Positions 8,011 through 18,400 are shown, counted from the first letter of the stretch. The stretch: 42,009 nucleotides of DNA from Candidatus Kapaibacterium sp. (GCA_027858275.1 JAQIDA010000079.1:1-42009), one strand, 5' to 3'. Translations and numbers: made by a program. The notes: generated by a model not told the origin, from the sequence alone.

Positions 8011-8042
8011 ATACCTTAGACAAGGTATATTAGAAATATACC
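8011..8042 (-). promoter_or_regulatory. Two overlapping, mutually exclusive hairpins
   Basis: ATACCTT (8011-8017) can pair with AAGGTAT (8022-8028). GGTATAT (8024-8030) can instead pair with ATATACC (8036-8042). The shared GGTAT means only one stem can form at a time. Neither stem is followed by a T run, so it is not a simple terminator. It could be a leader switch for the kinase gene or a chance AT-rich fold. Confidence 0.25.
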
Positions 8043-8122
8043 ATAATCTACGTAGTGATTATTAATTTTGTTCATTGAGTGATTGGAGGTTTGGATCTAA
8101 TTGATATACATCTATATAACTA

Positions 8123-8157
8123 AACAGATTCGCTATGATGAACACAGCGAATCTGTT
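8123..8157 (-). terminator. Hairpin terminator after the ECF operon
   Basis: This is a perfect 12-bp inverted repeat, AACAGATTCGCT at 8123-8134 and AGCGAATCTGTT at 8146-8157, with an 11-base loop. It lies 26 bases past the stop of the lipoprotein gene. The trailing T run is weak (TTTAGTTATAT on the minus strand). Confidence 0.6.
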
Positions 8158-8182
8158 ATTAGTCTGAATATACATGCAAATA

Positions 8183-8815
8183 CTAATACTCAACGTTAAA
8201 AGATATCGCTATTGAGCCGGTTTGGAGATTTTTGGCGGGTGAAATCTGCATAACAACGACTCCTGATAACTGCCGCTTTGTTTGATTTAATTTTAACATC
8301 AAATACACTTCTATATTGTCTCGTTCGATGAGACGCAATGTCTTTGCTCCCCTAAAATTGCGGACAAGTACTTTGCAATGATCTCTGTCGATATTTGATC
8401 TAACTCTGTTCTTTTGATCGAAGCTTATTGAATCTAACTTAATCTCAAATTTCATAATTCTGTCAATTCTGCCGTGATATTTGGCAAGTATATTTTCCGG
8501 GGCATCATTTTCTCCCGCAAAATGCAATCGAAAAACAGGTTTTTCAGCTCTTGTATCGACAAATACTTTATTCTCAGTAATTTTTGTATAAAAAAACCAA
8601 AACGGATATTCTGAGATGTTTTGCGGGTATGATTCAACAATTGTCTCCCATGTAACAGATTTAACCGCAAGATAATTGTCATGCGAATTTGTGGTATCTT
8701 CAAGAACATTTTTGACGACATTATCATCTATTCCTAAAGCGTCTTCTGCGCAGGATGATAGTAGTGCCGAAAGCATCAATGCCGTTAATATCAATATATA
8801 CAATTTGTTTTTCAT
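8183..8815 (-). CDS. Putative lipoprotein of the ECF sigma operon
   Basis: This protein has 210 residues from the ATG at 8815 (an in-frame ATG at 8830 would add five residues). A lipoprotein signal is clear: KNK, then a hydrophobic stretch, then the lipobox LLSSC with Cys22. The mature part has no repeats or membrane segments and looks like one beta-rich domain (SVTWETIVESYPQN, PVFRLHFAGENDAP, VYLMLKLNQTKRQL, GSIAISFNVEY). I do not recognise the family. It follows the anti-sigma gene by 36 bases and ends at a terminator, so it is the last gene of the unit sigma - anti-sigma - lipoprotein. A role as a periplasmic or outer-membrane partner in signal input is inferred from position only. Confidence 0.75.
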   Translation of the reverse strand: MKNKLYILILTALMLSALLSSCAEDALGIDDNVVKNVLEDTTNSHDNYLAVKSVTWETIVESYPQNISEYPFWFFYTKITENKVFVDTRAEKPVFRLHFAGENDAPENILAKYHGRIDRIMKFEIKLDSISFDQKNRVRSNIDRDHCKVLVRNFRGAKTLRLIERDNIEVYLMLKLNQTKRQLSGVVVMQISPAKNLQTGSIAISFNVEY

Positions 8816-8851
8816 AACTTTTTCGTCCATATTAGAGAGAAATATAATCTG

Positions 8852-10120
8852 TTAAAAATGCCAAATAATGCCGTATTTCATGCCTATAGTTGCGGTTAGA
8901 TCGTTTGTCTTTGACCCGAAATAATCTTTATGATGATATTGCATTCCGTTCAGTTCCGCACCGATTAATACGCCAATATTGCTTGATGCTTTAAACTCTC
9001 CCCCGACAAAAGCTCTATAAATCCAGCTGCCGTTTTCCGGAGCAAGAGACAACATCAACTGAGAATTCAAATTCAGATATTCCCAATCAACTATTTTGTA
9101 CCTAACGCCCAGACCTATACTACTGAAATTAGGATATTGTTCATACTTGTATTTGATCCCGTCATTTTCATAGCCGGAATATACTTGATAGAAGAATTCT
9201 TGCCTAGAGTCAAAGACCAATGACAAATCATTCAGTACTTCATAGGCTATACTGACACCGCTGTTATTGAACAAAGGCTGTTCCGATTGGGAGATTCCCG
9301 CATCTTGTACTGATAAATATTGTCCGCCTTGAAACTCAATCGATAATCCAAGCTGCTCATTAGTCAAGTCATAATCTTCCGCCTGATCAATCAATAAATT
9401 TGTCTGAGGTCTTGAGTTATTGACAAATACATCGAACGAAGGGCTGTGAGAATAATCTCTCGCGGTTTGGAAAGAGGAGGCTCGTTCCGTTATTAACAAA
9501 GGCGCAAGAGATATAGCATTATTATAGTTTTTTGCTTTGTTCTCGATATAGACGGGAACTTCTCGCTCTACAATTCTGTCTCTGTATTTAATAACAACTT
9601 GATTCTTTTTTGAAGATAATTCAGCTAACTCAGACTTTAGTTTTTCAGTTTCTGTAGCGCTTTGCTTCAAATTCAAATATACATCACGATCAACAGCTAC
9701 TTCTGATGCTGCAAGTGTTACTTGATCAGACAGCCCTGTGTTTTCAGCATCACCTGAACCTCTCGGCATCAAAAGAAACATTGCTATGGCGCCGACAGTC
9801 GCGGCGAGAATTGTCGAGATAATACCTGAAGAATGACTGACTATAGATTGCCAAAAACCGGTTTTTGCAGCCACAGTAGCAGCGGCAACACCCGCGCCGC
9901 CGACTCCGGCGATACCGAGTGTTGTAAAAAGACTGTCTGTTACAGCCGCTGACGGTGTGAATGCCGCGCCGTCAAATTGAGCCAATTTTTCAAACTCAAT
10001 GAACTCTTTCATCTCCGAACGTAATCCTTCGTCTGAAGCAAGAGCTTCAAAGAGCTCTTTTTCCTGAGTTTTCCCGAGACTTCCATCGACATAATCGTGT
10101 AATAATGATGAATAATTCAT
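8852..10120 (-). CDS. Anti-sigma-like protein fused to an outer-membrane beta-barrel (Dma-like)
   Basis: This protein has 422 residues. Residues 1-60 are a helical N-terminus in the style of anti-sigma domains (LLHDYVDGSLGKTQEKELFE, then SDEGLRSEMKEFIEFE), without the zinc-binding Cys/His set. Residues 70-97 are Gly/Ala-rich. Residues about 98-118 form a single membrane helix (SGIISTILAATVGAIAMFLL). Residues 150-172 are a short coiled coil. A linker runs to about 255. Residues 256-422 alternate polar and hydrophobic residues like an outer-membrane barrel (FSSIGLGVRYKIV, YRAFVGGEFKASS, LTATIGMKYGIIWHF) and end in Phe. It starts 22 bases after the ECF sigma gene. The architecture matches the dual membrane-spanning anti-sigma factors (Dma) described in Bacteroides; homology was not tested. 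Confidence 0.8.
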   Translation of the reverse strand: MNYSSLLHDYVDGSLGKTQEKELFEALASDEGLRSEMKEFIEFEKLAQFDGAAFTPSAAVTDSLFTTLGIAGVGGAGVAAATVAAKTGFWQSIVSHSSGIISTILAATVGAIAMFLLMPRGSGDAENTGLSDQVTLAASEVAVDRDVYLNLKQSATETEKLKSELAELSSKKNQVVIKYRDRIVEREVPVYIENKAKNYNNAISLAPLLITERASSFQTARDYSHSPSFDVFVNNSRPQTNLLIDQAEDYDLTNEQLGLSIEFQGGQYLSVQDAGISQSEQPLFNNSGVSIAYEVLNDLSLVFDSRQEFFYQVYSGYENDGIKYKYEQYPNFSSIGLGVRYKIVDWEYLNLNSQLMLSLAPENGSWIYRAFVGGEFKASSNIGVLIGAELNGMQYHHKDYFGSKTNDLTATIGMKYGIIWHF

Positions 10121-10142
10121 AGTCTATAACCTCTTAATATCT

Positions 10143-10715
10143 CTAATTTTCAATATTTTTATGCAGCTCATCAAAATGGGGCCGTAATATTTCTTTGATC
10201 TTTTGCTTAGCTCGGAATGCCCTTTTTCTTGCATTTGCTACAGATATACCACATATCTCACTTATTTCCTGATATTGCAAGCCGTCATACAATCGAAGGA
10301 CTAATACTTCCCTCAATTCAAAATCTAATAAATCGAGTGAGGCTTTGATCAATTTCATAGTCTCTGATCGTTCGATAGAGCTGTCAGCATTCAAGACATA
10401 AAGGTAATCCTCAAACGGCACTGTTGCTTTCTTGTCTCTTTTATAATTTAAGCACAAGTTTCTTGCAATTGTTATCAAAAATCCGGGTACACTTCCTTTT
10501 AAGACAGGTTGTGCCTTGTTGTAGAACCTTACGAATGTTTCTTGAAAAATATCTTCTGCATCCTCATGATTCTGCAAGACCCTTAAACAATAAGCGTGTA
10601 CTTTAGGAGCATACCGAGCATAAAGCACTTTGAAAGCTTCGTCTTTGACGGATTTGTCATCTCCGAACAAGACAATTAGTTCATTGTCGCTGTATTTTGA
10701 TATAGTTTTTCGCAA
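10143..10715 (-). CDS. ECF-family RNA polymerase sigma factor
   Basis: This protein has 190 residues with the standard two-domain layout. Region 2 covers about 20-95 (FKVLYARYAPKVHAYCLRVL, AEDIFQETFVRFY, FLITIARNLCLNYKRDKK). Region 4 covers about 125-182 (LLDFELREVLVLRLYDGLQY, ISEICGISVANARKRAFRAK). The start is a TTG at 10715: the next upstream in-frame ATG is followed directly by TAA, so no ATG start is available. The rare start may limit its synthesis. It is the first gene of an operon whose second gene encodes its probable membrane-bound anti-sigma factor. Its targets are unknown and could include the operon itself. Confidence 0.93.
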   Translation of the reverse strand: MRKTISKYSDNELIVLFGDDKSVKDEAFKVLYARYAPKVHAYCLRVLQNHEDAEDIFQETFVRFYNKAQPVLKGSVPGFLITIARNLCLNYKRDKKATVPFEDYLYVLNADSSIERSETMKLIKASLDLLDFELREVLVLRLYDGLQYQEISEICGISVANARKRAFRAKQKIKEILRPHFDELHKNIEN

Positions 10716-11073
10716 AGTATCTTTCTCGACTTACATACTTCCATTATCAACATATACACATGAGATTTATTTTGTGACATATAATGAATGTTTTTTTATT
10801 CAGATATTGAAATAGGTTTTTCTAACAAACATGTGATCAACAAGCATAATGTGCTTACATGTGTTCCGGAAATATTCTCGACAAAAAATAGTTTCAACAT
10901 CATTCTTCTGTTCAATTCAACCAATTGAAACATGTTATAATACGCTATTCGAATATATGTACCAAATATACTGACTTTTTTACAATACTGACGAGGACCT
11001 GTCGTTTTTCAAAACCATATCAGCACGATGTTGCAGGTATGACAAAAGTATGTTCAACATAATTGTCCTTAAG
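10716..11073. promoter_or_regulatory. Divergent promoter region between the ECF sigma operon and the TonB receptor
   Basis: About 360 AT-rich bases separate two divergently transcribed genes, so promoters for both should lie here. Weak symmetry is present: AAGCA (10842-10846) with TGCTT (10852-10856), flanked unevenly by ACATGT at 10829-10834 and 10857-10862. No B12 riboswitch core was found, although the receptor resembles BtuB. No gene is visible. Confidence 0.4.
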
Positions 11074-13023
11074 ATGTATAAAACTCTTCTCAGTTCGCTG
11101 ATTTTGTTGTTTGCTTTCACCTGTACTTCATCGTCAATTGATCTTGATAATGTTGTAACAGACAGTGTGCTTGTAAGTGCGAAAAGGATTCCGGAGATAT
11201 ATTCTCAAACCTCGAGAATTGTAAGTATTATTACAAAAGATGAATTCGCGAACGCTCCTGTTCACACTGTTCAGGGACTGTTGGAACATACTGCGAGTGT
11301 AGACGTTCGTCAACGCGGATCGGATGGCTCTCAGGCCGAGATAAGTCTTCGAGGCGGGTCTTTTGAGCAAACCCTTATTCTGCTCAACGGAGTGCCTATA
11401 AACGACCCGCAAACGGGACATCACAATATGAATCTTCCGATAGATATTGAAGCAATCGACAGGATTGAGATATTGGAAGGCCCGGGATCGAGGGTTTTCG
11501 GAGCAAACGCATTCGCCGGAGCCGTGAATATTATCACGGGGGAAAGAAAGAAAAGCTCTGTAAGAGTCTCAGGCTCAGCAGCCCAAGACAATGCTTATAA
11601 AATGTCAATATCTGCAAACGGGAAATTGGATAATTGGAACAATTTTCTCTCATTAAGCAAGATCGGCACGGACGGATATTATAAAAACACTGATCTTCAA
11701 TCGCTGAATTTCTTTTATCAGACTTCGTTATTGACCGAAATCGGAAATTTTGACGCACAAGCCGGGCATACGGACAAATCATTCGGAGCCAACAGTTTTT
11801 ATACGCCTGCTTATCCGGAACAATTTGAACAGACGAAAACAACATTTGCGAGCATGAAATATGCCGGCGGTGAAACAATTCGTTATTCAGCTCTCTTGTT
11901 TTGGAGAAAACATGATGATCGATTTGAATTGTTCAGAACAAATCCTGCCGCGTGGTACAGCGGCCATAATTATCATGAAACTCAAGTCTACGGCGGTCAA
12001 ATTAATTTTAGCTATGAATCTTTCCTCGGCACTACTTCGGTCGGAGGCGAATGGAAAGTTGATCAGATTAACAGCAATAAACTCGGTATTCTTACCGGAG
12101 ATACTGTCAAAGTTCCGGGAGAACCGGACGGTTATTTCACAAAATATGATCTGACAAAAAACAGAAGTATATTTTTCGAGCATGATTGGAAATCAGATCG
12201 TTTAGCAATTTCTGCCGGAGCGTTTTTCAATTGGAATTCAAAGTATGATTGGAATGTCTATCCCGGAATTGATATGAGTTATAAATTGAATGATAAATTC
12301 AAGCTTATCGCTTCAGTCAACAAATCGGTAAGAATGCCTTCTTATACTGACCTATACTATGTCGGGCCGACCAACTCAGGTAATATCAATCTAATTCCCG
12401 AAGAATCTTTAACTTATGAAATCGGAGCAAAGTACCTTTCCAAAGGAATAGATGCTCGGCTGTCTGTTTTCAGACGCGAAGGGACAAATATCATAGATTG
12501 GGTCAAAGACAGCGTTCATTTCAAATGGGAGAGTCAAAATCTAACGGCAGTAAACGCGCTCGGAATTAGCGCAGGGATTAAAATTAATCCTAAACAATTG
12601 CTTGGCATTGATGTCTTTACTGACTTTTTCAAGATAAACTTTACTTGGCTAGACATGGACAAATCAAGTGAATATACGCTTTCGAAGTACTCAATGGACA
12701 ATTTGAAACACAATCTTTCAATATCCGCGCAACACAGTATATGGGAGGAGCTCGGTGTTAATTGGAGTGTGATTGTCCATGACAGAATGGGTACGTTCCC
12801 GGCATATGAAAATTATATAGCAGTCAAAGATGTTGACGGCAATCAAGTTTTCAAAGAATTTGTTCCTTATGCTTTGATCAACCTGAGTCTGTATTACAAA
12901 TGGAGCTCATTCCGTATTTACGCGGATGTGAATAATCTCACGGATCAAGATTATTTTGATATATCCAATGTAGTATTGCCGGGAAGAAAATTTAGAATAG
13001 GATTTAGTGCTGAATTAGAATAA
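11074..13023 (+). CDS. TonB-dependent outer-membrane receptor, BtuB-like
   Basis: This protein has 649 residues from the ATG at 11074; an in-frame ATG at 11050 would add eight residues to the signal peptide. After the signal peptide (YKTLLSSLILLFAF) comes a TonB-box-like DSVLVSAKR and then the plug domain at about 30-150 (VQGLLEHTASVDVRQRG, ISLRGGSFEQTLILLNGVPI, VFGANAFAGAVNIITG). The rest is a 22-strand-type barrel ending RKFRIGFSAELE. It is shorter than the SusC/RagA receptors of polysaccharide uptake and has no CarboxypepD-like N-terminal domain. The plug motifs are closest to cobalamin or siderophore receptors, but the ligand cannot be read from the sequence. It is divergent from the ECF operon and may be one of its targets. 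Confidence 0.88.
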   Translation: MYKTLLSSLILLFAFTCTSSSIDLDNVVTDSVLVSAKRIPEIYSQTSRIVSIITKDEFANAPVHTVQGLLEHTASVDVRQRGSDGSQAEISLRGGSFEQTLILLNGVPINDPQTGHHNMNLPIDIEAIDRIEILEGPGSRVFGANAFAGAVNIITGERKKSSVRVSGSAAQDNAYKMSISANGKLDNWNNFLSLSKIGTDGYYKNTDLQSLNFFYQTSLLTEIGNFDAQAGHTDKSFGANSFYTPAYPEQFEQTKTTFASMKYAGGETIRYSALLFWRKHDDRFELFRTNPAAWYSGHNYHETQVYGGQINFSYESFLGTTSVGGEWKVDQINSNKLGILTGDTVKVPGEPDGYFTKYDLTKNRSIFFEHDWKSDRLAISAGAFFNWNSKYDWNVYPGIDMSYKLNDKFKLIASVNKSVRMPSYTDLYYVGPTNSGNINLIPEESLTYEIGAKYLSKGIDARLSVFRREGTNIIDWVKDSVHFKWESQNLTAVNALGISAGIKINPKQLLGIDVFTDFFKINFTWLDMDKSSEYTLSKYSMDNLKHNLSISAQHSIWEELGVNWSVIVHDRMGTFPAYENYIAVKDVDGNQVFKEFVPYALINLSLYYKWSSFRIYADVNNLTDQDYFDISNVVLPGRKFRIGFSAELE

Positions 13024-13107
13024 AGAATAATCTTTTTGCTTAGTATTAATATTATCTCTACATTGTATCTTTTCAAATACATTTTTAAAACAAGAAAATA
13101 AGCAACT

Positions 13108-14214
13108 ATGACAATGCCCGGCAAATGGACTATAGATGATGTTCTTGAACTGACCTATTTCAAAAAAGCCACTCCGCTGATAATTAAAGAAATCGTTGAA
13201 AAATATGACTCTTTCGAACATTTCAATGAAGCTGTTTTGTCGGATAAACTGTCTGTTATTTTCAGACAAGAGAGTTTGTTCTCAGATGCTTCAGCCAATA
13301 AAAAAGATTTGGTAGAGGAACAAAAAGAAATCTGCGAAAAAAACGGATACTCAATAATCAGCCTATGGGACGAAGAATACCCTTATTTACTCAAGAATAT
13401 CCATACTCCTCCCGTAATTCTTTTTGTTTGCGGAAAGTTGCAACATTCTAATTCCGTATCTGTGGCTATTGTCGGAAAACGAGAATGCTCTGACACAGGT
13501 CGAAAAAACGCAAGAGAATTCTCTTCGTTTTTTGCCTCTCGTAATGTCATAGTATGCAGCGGTTTGGCAAAAGGAGTTGATACTGTTTCTCACAAATCTG
13601 CCATACGCTCCTCAGGTGTTACTTATGCCGTCATTGCTTCAGGACTCGACAAAATATCCCCGAAAAGCATGAAGGAAAATGCTGATGAAATAGTTGAATC
13701 CGGCGGTGCGATTATCACTGAATACAAATGCGGCGTTTCGGCAAAACAGGCCTATTTCCTCTATCGCAACAGAATTATCAGCGGTATTTCAAAATGCGCG
13801 ATAATTATCGAAAGCGCACTCAAAGGCGGCAGTTTGAATACCGCGAGCAATGCCTTGAATGAATCCCGGGAAGTATATGCAGTGCCGGGAGACATACATT
13901 CAGAACAGAGCAAAGGCTGCAATATGCTTATTAAAAAAGGAGCGGCTGCAATAGCACTGTCGCCTCAATCAGTGTTTGAAGAGCTGGGATTCTCTGAAAA
14001 CGGCGAGACTGTAACTCAAACGATCGCCCCGCCTCCTGACTTAGACGAAAAAGAGAAAATCATCTATGATCTGATAGGCAATTCAACGATTCATATTGAC
14101 GAGATCAGCCGTAAATCAGGTATAGCAATTTCAGAATTATCAGTAAAACTGCTTGTAATGGAATTCAAGGATATTATCAAACAATTACCGGGCAATAATT
14201 ATTCATTATATTGA
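13108..14214 (+). CDS. dprA: DNA processing protein DprA/Smf
   Basis: This protein has 368 residues. An N-terminal helical region (1-75) precedes the Rossmann-like DprA core at about 85-290: EEYPYLLKNIHTPPVILFV, VAIVGKRECSDTGRK, CSGLAKGVDTVSHKSA, FLYRNRIISGISKCAIIIES, GSLNTASNALNESREVYAVP, KGCNMLIKKGA. A C-terminal winged-helix segment (from about 308, DEKEKIIYDLIGNSTIHIDE) matches the common DprA tail. Family role: it binds incoming single-stranded DNA and loads RecA during natural transformation. The usual PPG-type loop is altered here (GLDKISPKSMKE). No other competence genes are nearby. Confidence 0.95.
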   Translation: MTMPGKWTIDDVLELTYFKKATPLIIKEIVEKYDSFEHFNEAVLSDKLSVIFRQESLFSDASANKKDLVEEQKEICEKNGYSIISLWDEEYPYLLKNIHTPPVILFVCGKLQHSNSVSVAIVGKRECSDTGRKNAREFSSFFASRNVIVCSGLAKGVDTVSHKSAIRSSGVTYAVIASGLDKISPKSMKENADEIVESGGAIITEYKCGVSAKQAYFLYRNRIISGISKCAIIIESALKGGSLNTASNALNESREVYAVPGDIHSEQSKGCNMLIKKGAAAIALSPQSVFEELGFSENGETVTQTIAPPPDLDEKEKIIYDLIGNSTIHIDEISRKSGIAISELSVKLLVMEFKDIIKQLPGNNYSLY

Positions 14215-14324
14215 TTCGGATTTTGATATAGCTTCCGCTAAATACTTTTTTGAATTGAACGAAAAAACCGGTAGTTTGCAACCGATTGTACCCTATTTAT
14301 GAATTATAAATTAGAGATTGAATT

Positions 14325-15320
14325 ATGACTGAATCTATAGACTACGAAAAACAATACATCGAACTCCTCGGGAAAGCGGAAAAATATATTTTTGATTTTA
14401 TCCCCGTCTCGGAACCAAAAGAAATCTATGAACCGTTTAAATATATCGTATCAGGCGGAGGCAAACGCATTCGCCCGGTTTTGGCGATGATCAGCGCGGG
14501 AGCAGTCGGCGGTCAACCGGAGGATGCCCTGAAATCTGCAGCTTCAATAGAAATCTTGCACAATTTCACACTTGTCCATGATGATATAATGGACGAGTCT
14601 CCCGTCAGACGCAGTCGCGACACAGTTCATATCAAATGGGACGAACCCACAGCTATTCTATCAGGAGATCTGATGGTCGGATATGCTTACAAAGTGCTTC
14701 CGTCTACTCAAGAACACGAAAGGTCTGCTTATATTCTCAATGCTCTTACTAATGCGTTGATTGAAGTCTGTGAAGGTCAGGCATATGACATGAAATTCAA
14801 TGAGCGAGGCGATGTGAGTTATGATGAATATTTGTTGATGATCGAAAAGAAAACTTCTCGTTTACTGGAAACAGCTGCTGTAATGGGCGGTCACTCCGGG
14901 CTGGGAACGGATGAACAGATCAAAGCACTTGAGAAATATGCCTACAATGTCGGTATCGCTTTCCAAATTCAGGACGATTTACTTGATATTACTGCCGATC
15001 AAGATATACTTGGCAAAACTATTGGCTTGGATATTGTCGAAGGCAAAAAGACCTATTTGATTATCAAATGTATAGAAAAAGCTACATCTCCCGAACATAA
15101 AGAGCTACTGAAAAGATTCACTGAAAACTGCGGGCTTTCATTAGAGGACGTTCCTGTGATGAAAAGCATGATGGAAAACCTCGGCGTCCTAAATGATGCA
15201 GGAAAAACTTCTGAAAAATATTTCAATCAAGCATTGGAGAGCCTGAACGGCATGCCGGATAATGAATACACGGAAATGCTTAAATGGTTGGTTCATAAGC
15301 TGAACAAGAGAAATTATTGA
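14325..15320 (+). CDS. Short-chain polyprenyl diphosphate synthase (GGPP/FPP type)
   Basis: This protein has 331 residues. It has the two Mg-binding aspartate motifs of trans-prenyltransferases: DDIMD at 86-90 and DDLLD at 217-221. It also has GGGKRIRP at 44-51 for pyrophosphate binding, and KTSRL and GKKTYLI. The fifth residue before the first motif is Phe81; in archaeal GGPP synthase a Phe there limits chain length, so a C15-C20 product is more likely than a long quinone tail. It lies between dprA and the AddB-like gene on the same strand, with about 100-base gaps. It makes the precursor for isoprenoids, possibly carotenoids or quinones. Confidence 0.93.
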   Translation: MTESIDYEKQYIELLGKAEKYIFDFIPVSEPKEIYEPFKYIVSGGGKRIRPVLAMISAGAVGGQPEDALKSAASIEILHNFTLVHDDIMDESPVRRSRDTVHIKWDEPTAILSGDLMVGYAYKVLPSTQEHERSAYILNALTNALIEVCEGQAYDMKFNERGDVSYDEYLLMIEKKTSRLLETAAVMGGHSGLGTDEQIKALEKYAYNVGIAFQIQDDLLDITADQDILGKTIGLDIVEGKKTYLIIKCIEKATSPEHKELLKRFTENCGLSLEDVPVMKSMMENLGVLNDAGKTSEKYFNQALESLNGMPDNEYTEMLKWLVHKLNKRNY

Positions 15321-15415
15321 GAGGATTGAAAACCTTCGACAAGGTTTCCGGAACAGCAGGGGACGAGAATCTTATTTTCTAATGAAAATTCAGAAACATT
15401 AAACCGGCAAACAGA

Positions 15416-18400
15416 ATGGCGCAAATACTCTGCAACAGAGCTTTCGATATAAACAATCAGCACTTGAGTCCTGAGGCGATGATTGAGGATGCAATCCAAA
15501 ACGACGAACTCAATTCATTCGTTCTCGTTGTACCGACTGCCAAGCATGTCCGCCGCTTTCAACTAAAAATTATCAATGAGTATTTTGATCGGAAAAAGAA
15601 ACCAACCCCGAAGTTGAATATTTTCACTTTGTCGGAGTTAGTTAAGCATTGCTTTTTCAAATATAAGTCTTCATCGGAATATAAAATTATTTCTGACGCA
15701 TACAGACTGTCTCTTTTTGAAGAGGCTTTTGAAAACGCGGATATTAAATTTCTGTTAAAACTGGGGACACGTGTCTCCCCTGCTATTTTGCAGCGTGTTG
15801 CAGGAATTGTGAGCGGACTGAAAGAAGACGGTATAACAGTTCATAAACTCAAACAAGATATTGCTCATGCGATCGAAGAAAACGACGAAAAAACGGATAT
15901 CAAACGATTAACTGACATTTGCTCTGTTTATGAGCAATATCAGAAACTACTCGCCGGCAAATACCTCGATGAGCCGGAACTTTTGAATTTAACAATCAAT
16001 GAATTTATAGATCCTATAGCTCAACAGGAATTGTTCAACAATGAAAAATCAGATGATCTCAAAGGCATAGAAAAACTCAATAATGTTTTTGATGACATTA
16101 AAACAATAATGATATACGGATTCAGCGAATTCAAATATCCGGAAACAGAGTTCCTGTCTTTATTCTCGAAAAGCAATATCCCGACCGCGATTCATATTGA
16201 TTATTCTGTGAAAAACGGGCCTTTGTTCGGTAATCTTGAGAACAGTATCATCTCATTGTCTGACAGGGGTTTCCAATTATATTCACTCTCTGACTCGGAT
16301 ACTAATGAATCAAGCCCCTCATTCTTTTTGAGAAAATATCTGTTTAGAAATGATACTAAGGTTTGTAACGACCGGCTTGCCTCATCAATAAAAGTGATCA
16401 AAGCAGAGAATCGTCAGGACGAGGTCAAATCAATCACGAAGCTCGTGAAATATCTTTTGACTTCGGAAAAACTTCACATGTCGGATATTTGCGTTTGTAT
16501 GCGCCGACCGAATCTTTATTCTGAAATGTTCCGCGAGAGTTTTGCGCTCAGCGAGATGCCGGTCAACATCAGCGATCGGTTTTCTATGGCAAATTCATCT
16601 GTAGTAACATCTGTTTTCGCTATTTTGGATATAGTTTCCAAAGATTTTCTGCGAGAAGATGTCCACCGAGCCGCCGAAAGTCCTTATTTGAGTTATAAGT
16701 TCGAGAACGGCAAAAAGGAACATGTTATCGACAGCAAGAATCTCTATAATTCAGCTTTGAAAATGCGTGTCAGAGGCGGTTTTCGAAGGGGAGGATCAAA
16801 ATCATGGATCAGTATTTTTGAATTCGGGATCAAACTCAAAGAAAAAATAATCAAAAATCCCGGAAGCAGCGATCCTTACGCCGCAGGAAATCTGCGAAAC
16901 GAAATTAAGCAGTTACGGAAAGCCCTTGAAGATATTAAGATATTAAAAGAAATGCTTCCTTGGGAAAACAAGGAATTCCTTCCCGATGAATTCAGCAATA
17001 TTATCAAAACAGGAATTATCACTCAATTCAATGTTAGAAAAAACTTAAGCGATAAATACCATAACACATTAGAACATCAAGCGGATAAGAGTGATACGCA
17101 AAAAATCTTTGTGCTCGATCAGATTGAGAAAGAGGCTCGGGCCTTGTCAGAACTGATAAACTTGATTGATGAAATGACCTATATTTTATCTGATCGCTAC
17201 CCCGGTAAAAAGTTCAAAATTGAAGAATATGTCAAACGTTTCAAAACAGCCGTTAGCGGAGAGAAACATCAGATTCGCGAGAAACAGGATTACGGAGTAA
17301 ACATTACTTCAGTCGAACAAACTAGGGGCATCCCTTACAAAGCATCGATCCTGTGCGGCGCTCTCGACGGAGAATTCCCGATTACATATCGCCCGGAATC
17401 TTTCCTCGGTAAAGAACTGCCGGAAACGGAGATCAGACATATTCACGCCGAACGAATTAAGTTCTATCAATTTCTGACGAATAATCCGGACGCTTTGGAT
17501 TCGGGAGAAAATCAGATATTTATCACATATCCACGAATGAAAGACGCCGAGGAACTGGTCAAATCACCGTTTATTGATGCTCTTTATAAAATATCAACGA
17601 TTGAAAAAAATAACAAGGTCTATGATCTCACAGAGATTCGCAAAGCGATTGATTCCGGATCGGACGACGAAAACTTGATACAACAATATGCTGAAATCCC
17701 CTGGTGTCGAGCTATAACTGATAAAGAAGAGCTTACGAAACATATCAGCGACGGAACTATAGGCACGGACCAGTTAGATTCAACAGATGATTTAAATTTG
17801 GACTATTTGAAATTCGTCTTAGATATTTCTAATAAATCTGAAACTACAATAGATAAAACTCAATTATCAGAAGCCGTAAACGATCAGATCGAAAATTTTA
17901 AAACAAAGATATATTCCGTATCCGAATTGGAATCTTACGCCAAATGTCCCTACAAATACTTTCTCACACGATTCCTGCAACTCGATGATATATCAGAGGA
18001 AGATGACATGCTCTCCCCTATGGAACGTGGCAATGTCTATCATGAGATTTTATATAAATTCTTCACGACTCTTCAAAGTAAAATCAAAAACACTCCTAAT
18101 ATGATAATGCCGAATAACCCGGATCTGCCTCCGATTATTCCGGTAATACTTGATCCTTTGAAAAAGGATAAATACTTAAAATTATTACGAGATATTGCCG
18201 AGGAAGAACTCAATCGTATTCGATTCGATCATCCCTTCTTTGAGATTGAAGAAGACGAAATGCTCGGCACGGAATCACATAAAGGCTTGTTAGAAATATG
18301 GTTGAACGCGGAACTTGAACGTGTTCAAAAAGATGAATTTCAATATCTGCCGGCATTATTTGAGTTCGGTTTCGGTATGAGTTCAAAACATTCTGACAAA

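Larger units (their letters stand above)
7614..8182. other. Long intergenic region upstream of the kinase gene
   Basis: About 570 bases separate the end of the ECF operon from the kinase start. It holds the operon terminator (8123-8157) and a pair of mutually exclusive hairpins (8011-8042). A less AT-rich island at about 7820-7890 contains the word GTGGGT twice. A 70-codon plus-strand frame at 7794-8006 has no recognisable protein character. The kinase promoter should lie here but was not identified. Confidence 0.5.

Noticed and set aside
10716..11073. Cobalamin riboswitch before the BtuB-like receptor
   Set aside because: No B12-box-like core or surrounding stem pattern could be found in the 360-base region.
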